DNA of 5,712 nt from Hyphomicrobiales bacterium (GTDB lineage Bacteria > Pseudomonadota > Alphaproteobacteria > Rhizobiales > Aestuariivirgaceae), in NCBI GenBank assembly GCA_013002595.1, contig JABDJG010000373.1:1-5712 (forward strand), written 5' to 3'. Both the position numbers and the translations under genes were made by a program. This document shows positions 4,905-5,712 of the stretch, piece after piece (within the stretch, counting starts at the first letter, position 1; each line of letters starts with the position of its first letter). Below the pieces are notes generated by a model, which saw nothing but the letters and a program-made list of their open reading frames with translations, did no database searches and was not told the origin of the DNA.

Positions 4905-5369
4905 TTACACACTTATCCGGCCGATTGTCACATCACTCATCAAACGGTCAAACCGGCCTCCGGTGACATGAACGAGACTGCGGTGGTCGCCACCTTCGAA
5001 ATAGACGTCCTCGCAGTCATCGAGACGCTCATCGACGATCGTTGCAAGTCCATAGGCAGCCCCCAGCACGGGCACGGCGCCTTCTTCGCAATCGGGGAAC
5101 AACCGGCTTGCTTCGCGCTCCGAGGCCAGCATCACCTGGCCTTCGACAATATCGGCGACCTTGTCCAGTTCAACGTGGCGCGTCGACGGGACCACCGCCA
5201 GCAAAAAGGCATCGTCCCATTTCAACACCACGCCTTTTGCAAGACTGTCGCCGGGCACGTGGCTCGACTGCGCCGTCATCGACGAACAACCGGTTTTTCT
5301 GTGCCGGGTTACTTCATATGCAACACGATTATCATCGAGATATTGCTGCAATGTCATTGCAACACCCAT
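4905..5369 (-). CDS. YbaK/EbsC-type aminoacyl-tRNA deacylase domain protein
   Basis: A 154-residue stand-alone YbaK domain. Visible landmarks in order are LQQYLDDNRVAYEVTRH (residues 7-23), SSHVPGDSLAKGVVLKWDDAFLLAVVPS (35-62), LASEREASRLFPDCEEGAVPVLG (81-103) and FEGGDHRSLVHVTGGRFDRLM (124-144). The VPG...AK-VVL block with Lys45 is the conserved core of the family. Related proteins (YbaK, ProXp) hydrolyse mischarged aminoacyl-tRNAs in the cytoplasm and so police translation fidelity; others are uncharacterised. The amino acid or tRNA served here cannot be told from sequence. ATG 5369 is chosen because AAAGGAGG lies seven nt upstream; ATG 5357 (MTLQQ) in the same frame lacks a site. The control region has a perfect palindrome and a hairpin next to the ribosome site. 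It is the first gene of the stress-like group. Confidence 0.92.
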   Translation of the reverse strand: MGVAMTLQQYLDDNRVAYEVTRHRKTGCSSMTAQSSHVPGDSLAKGVVLKWDDAFLLAVVPSTRHVELDKVADIVEGQVMLASEREASRLFPDCEEGAVPVLGAAYGLATIVDERLDDCEDVYFEGGDHRSLVHVTGGRFDRLMSDVTIGRISV

Positions 5370-5375
5370 CACCAA

Positions 5376-5399
5376 CCTCCTTTGGCGACAGCGTCGCCA
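5376..5399 (-). promoter_or_regulatory. Hairpin abutting the ybaK-like ribosome binding site
   Basis: In transcript sense, TGGCGAC and GTCGCCA pair perfectly over 7 bp around the triloop GCT (5383-5399). The last A of the stem is the first base of AAAGGAGG (5376-5383). Such a GC-rich stem directly before a strong Shine-Dalgarno sequence could tune translation or protect the 5' end. No ligand-binding fold is recognisable. Confidence 0.4.
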
Positions 5400-5425
5400 C
5401 AAAAGAACCGGCGGACAGAGACGGG

Positions 5426-5445
5426 GCGGCAAACCTGTTTGCCGC
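5426..5445. repeat. Perfect 20-bp palindrome upstream of the ybaK-like gene
   Basis: GCGGCAAAC (5426-5434) and GTTTGCCGC (5437-5445) are perfect 9-bp arms around CT, centred about 66 bp before ATG 5369. This is the strongest symmetry in the window and has the form of a dimeric repressor operator. A terminator of the upstream gene is less likely, since it is 115 bp past that stop and no T-run follows. Confidence 0.5.
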
Positions 5446-5559
5446 AGATTGGTAAATCCGGCCACGCTGCGCAAAGACTCGATCCATCACCGTCTCATTG
5501 GCCAGCTAGGGGCCCTGCGCTCAGTGGTGCAGCCGTAGGGATATAATAGTACGCCTCCC

Positions 5560-5712
5560 TTAGAACTTATACCAGACCCCAGTAACAGCGACCCATTTCA
5601 TGGGATCATAGCGGTTCATTCGGGCAGGCGCGGTGCGCAGCGCGATGCGGTGCATCGGGCAAGCATCGCAACGCACCCGTCGTGTCGAAGACGCGCCTCC
5701 GGCACGATGGGC
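5560..5712 (-). CDS. C-terminal end of a probable outer-membrane beta-barrel protein (partial)
   Basis: Fifty residues of an open frame enter from the right edge and stop at 5560-5562. The last 19, MNRYDPMKWVAVTGVWYKF, alternate polar and hydrophobic residues and end in Phe. This is the beta-signal of Gram-negative outer-membrane barrels recognised by the BAM machinery. The 31 residues before this (AHRAGGASSTRRVRCDACPMHRIALRTAPAR) are Arg/Cys-rich and do not look like barrel strands. There may be a frameshift upstream of about 5615, or only this short end may be meaningful. The barrel type (porin, transporter, receptor) cannot be told. Confidence 0.4.
   Translation of the reverse strand, partial: AHRAGGASSTRRVRCDACPMHRIALRTAPARMNRYDPMKWVAVTGVWYKF

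Noticed and set aside
5332..5487. Possible 51-codon upstream frame (MDRVFAQRGRIYQ...) overlapping the ybaK-like start
   Set aside because: It has only a weak ribosome site, overlaps the palindrome and hairpin, and shows no recognisable motif. A leader peptide cannot be excluded.
4764..5546. Long plus-strand open frame (260 codons) across the ybaK-like gene
   Set aside because: It is the antisense of a clearly recognisable YbaK domain, has no ribosome site, and its product is low-complexity His/Arg-rich sequence.
5542..5547. Perfect TATAAT on the plus strand
   Set aside because: No -35-like hexamer is found 16-18 bp upstream and the only sequence downstream is antisense to the barrel-like gene. 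The minus-strand TATTAT there also lacks a -35.

Overview
This is a GC-rich window from a bacterial chromosome, most likely an alphaproteobacterium and possibly sphingomonad-like. That assignment rests on the mix of families (an NDUFA9-type atypical SDR protein, a tandem universal stress protein of the GAYxHSRLR class, SPW and GYD small proteins, an Flp-pilin-like peptide) and on high GC at third codon positions. It is an inference, not a proof. No rRNA, tRNA, CRISPR array, transposase or phage gene was seen.

Layout. Almost everything is on the minus strand. At the left edge, a SnoaL/NTF2-like protein (1-314, minus, C-terminus cut by the window) is divergent from an unrecognised acidic 113-residue protein (425-766, plus). 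The 110 bp between them hold a candidate promoter and an inverted repeat. Converging on the plus-strand gene is a 61-residue Flp/Fap-pilin-like peptide (796-981, minus), preceded by a small hypothetical protein with a TDWRDLLVAAGF motif (1106-1399, minus). A 463-bp stretch (1400-1862) follows. It holds a candidate promoter with an overlapping palindrome, a second palindrome and at most a doubtful 66-residue membrane peptide.

From 1863 to 5369, five minus-strand genes form a stress/redox-flavoured group. In transcription order they are a YbaK-type aminoacyl-tRNA deacylase domain protein (4905-5369), a GYD-domain protein (4458-4748), a two-domain universal stress protein (3510-4361), an SPW-repeat membrane protein (2868-3242) and an NDUFA9-like NAD(P)-binding protein (1863-2792). 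Each has a Shine-Dalgarno sequence, good in four and acceptable in the last, but gaps of about 75-270 bp separate them. They are therefore more likely co-regulated single or paired genes than one tight operon. The ybaK-like gene has the richest control region: a perfect 20-bp palindrome and a GC-rich hairpin that abuts its ribosome binding site. At the right edge is what looks like the C-terminal end of a minus-strand outer-membrane beta-barrel protein (stop at 5560-5562, final residues VTGVWYKF).

The parts are mostly known families. The points most worth checking are the altered Flp-pilin motif, the palindromes in front of the small genes and ybaK, the degenerate nucleotide/catalytic motifs in the USP and SDR proteins, and the unrecognised gene at 425-766. 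I found no clear evidence of a wholly new system.
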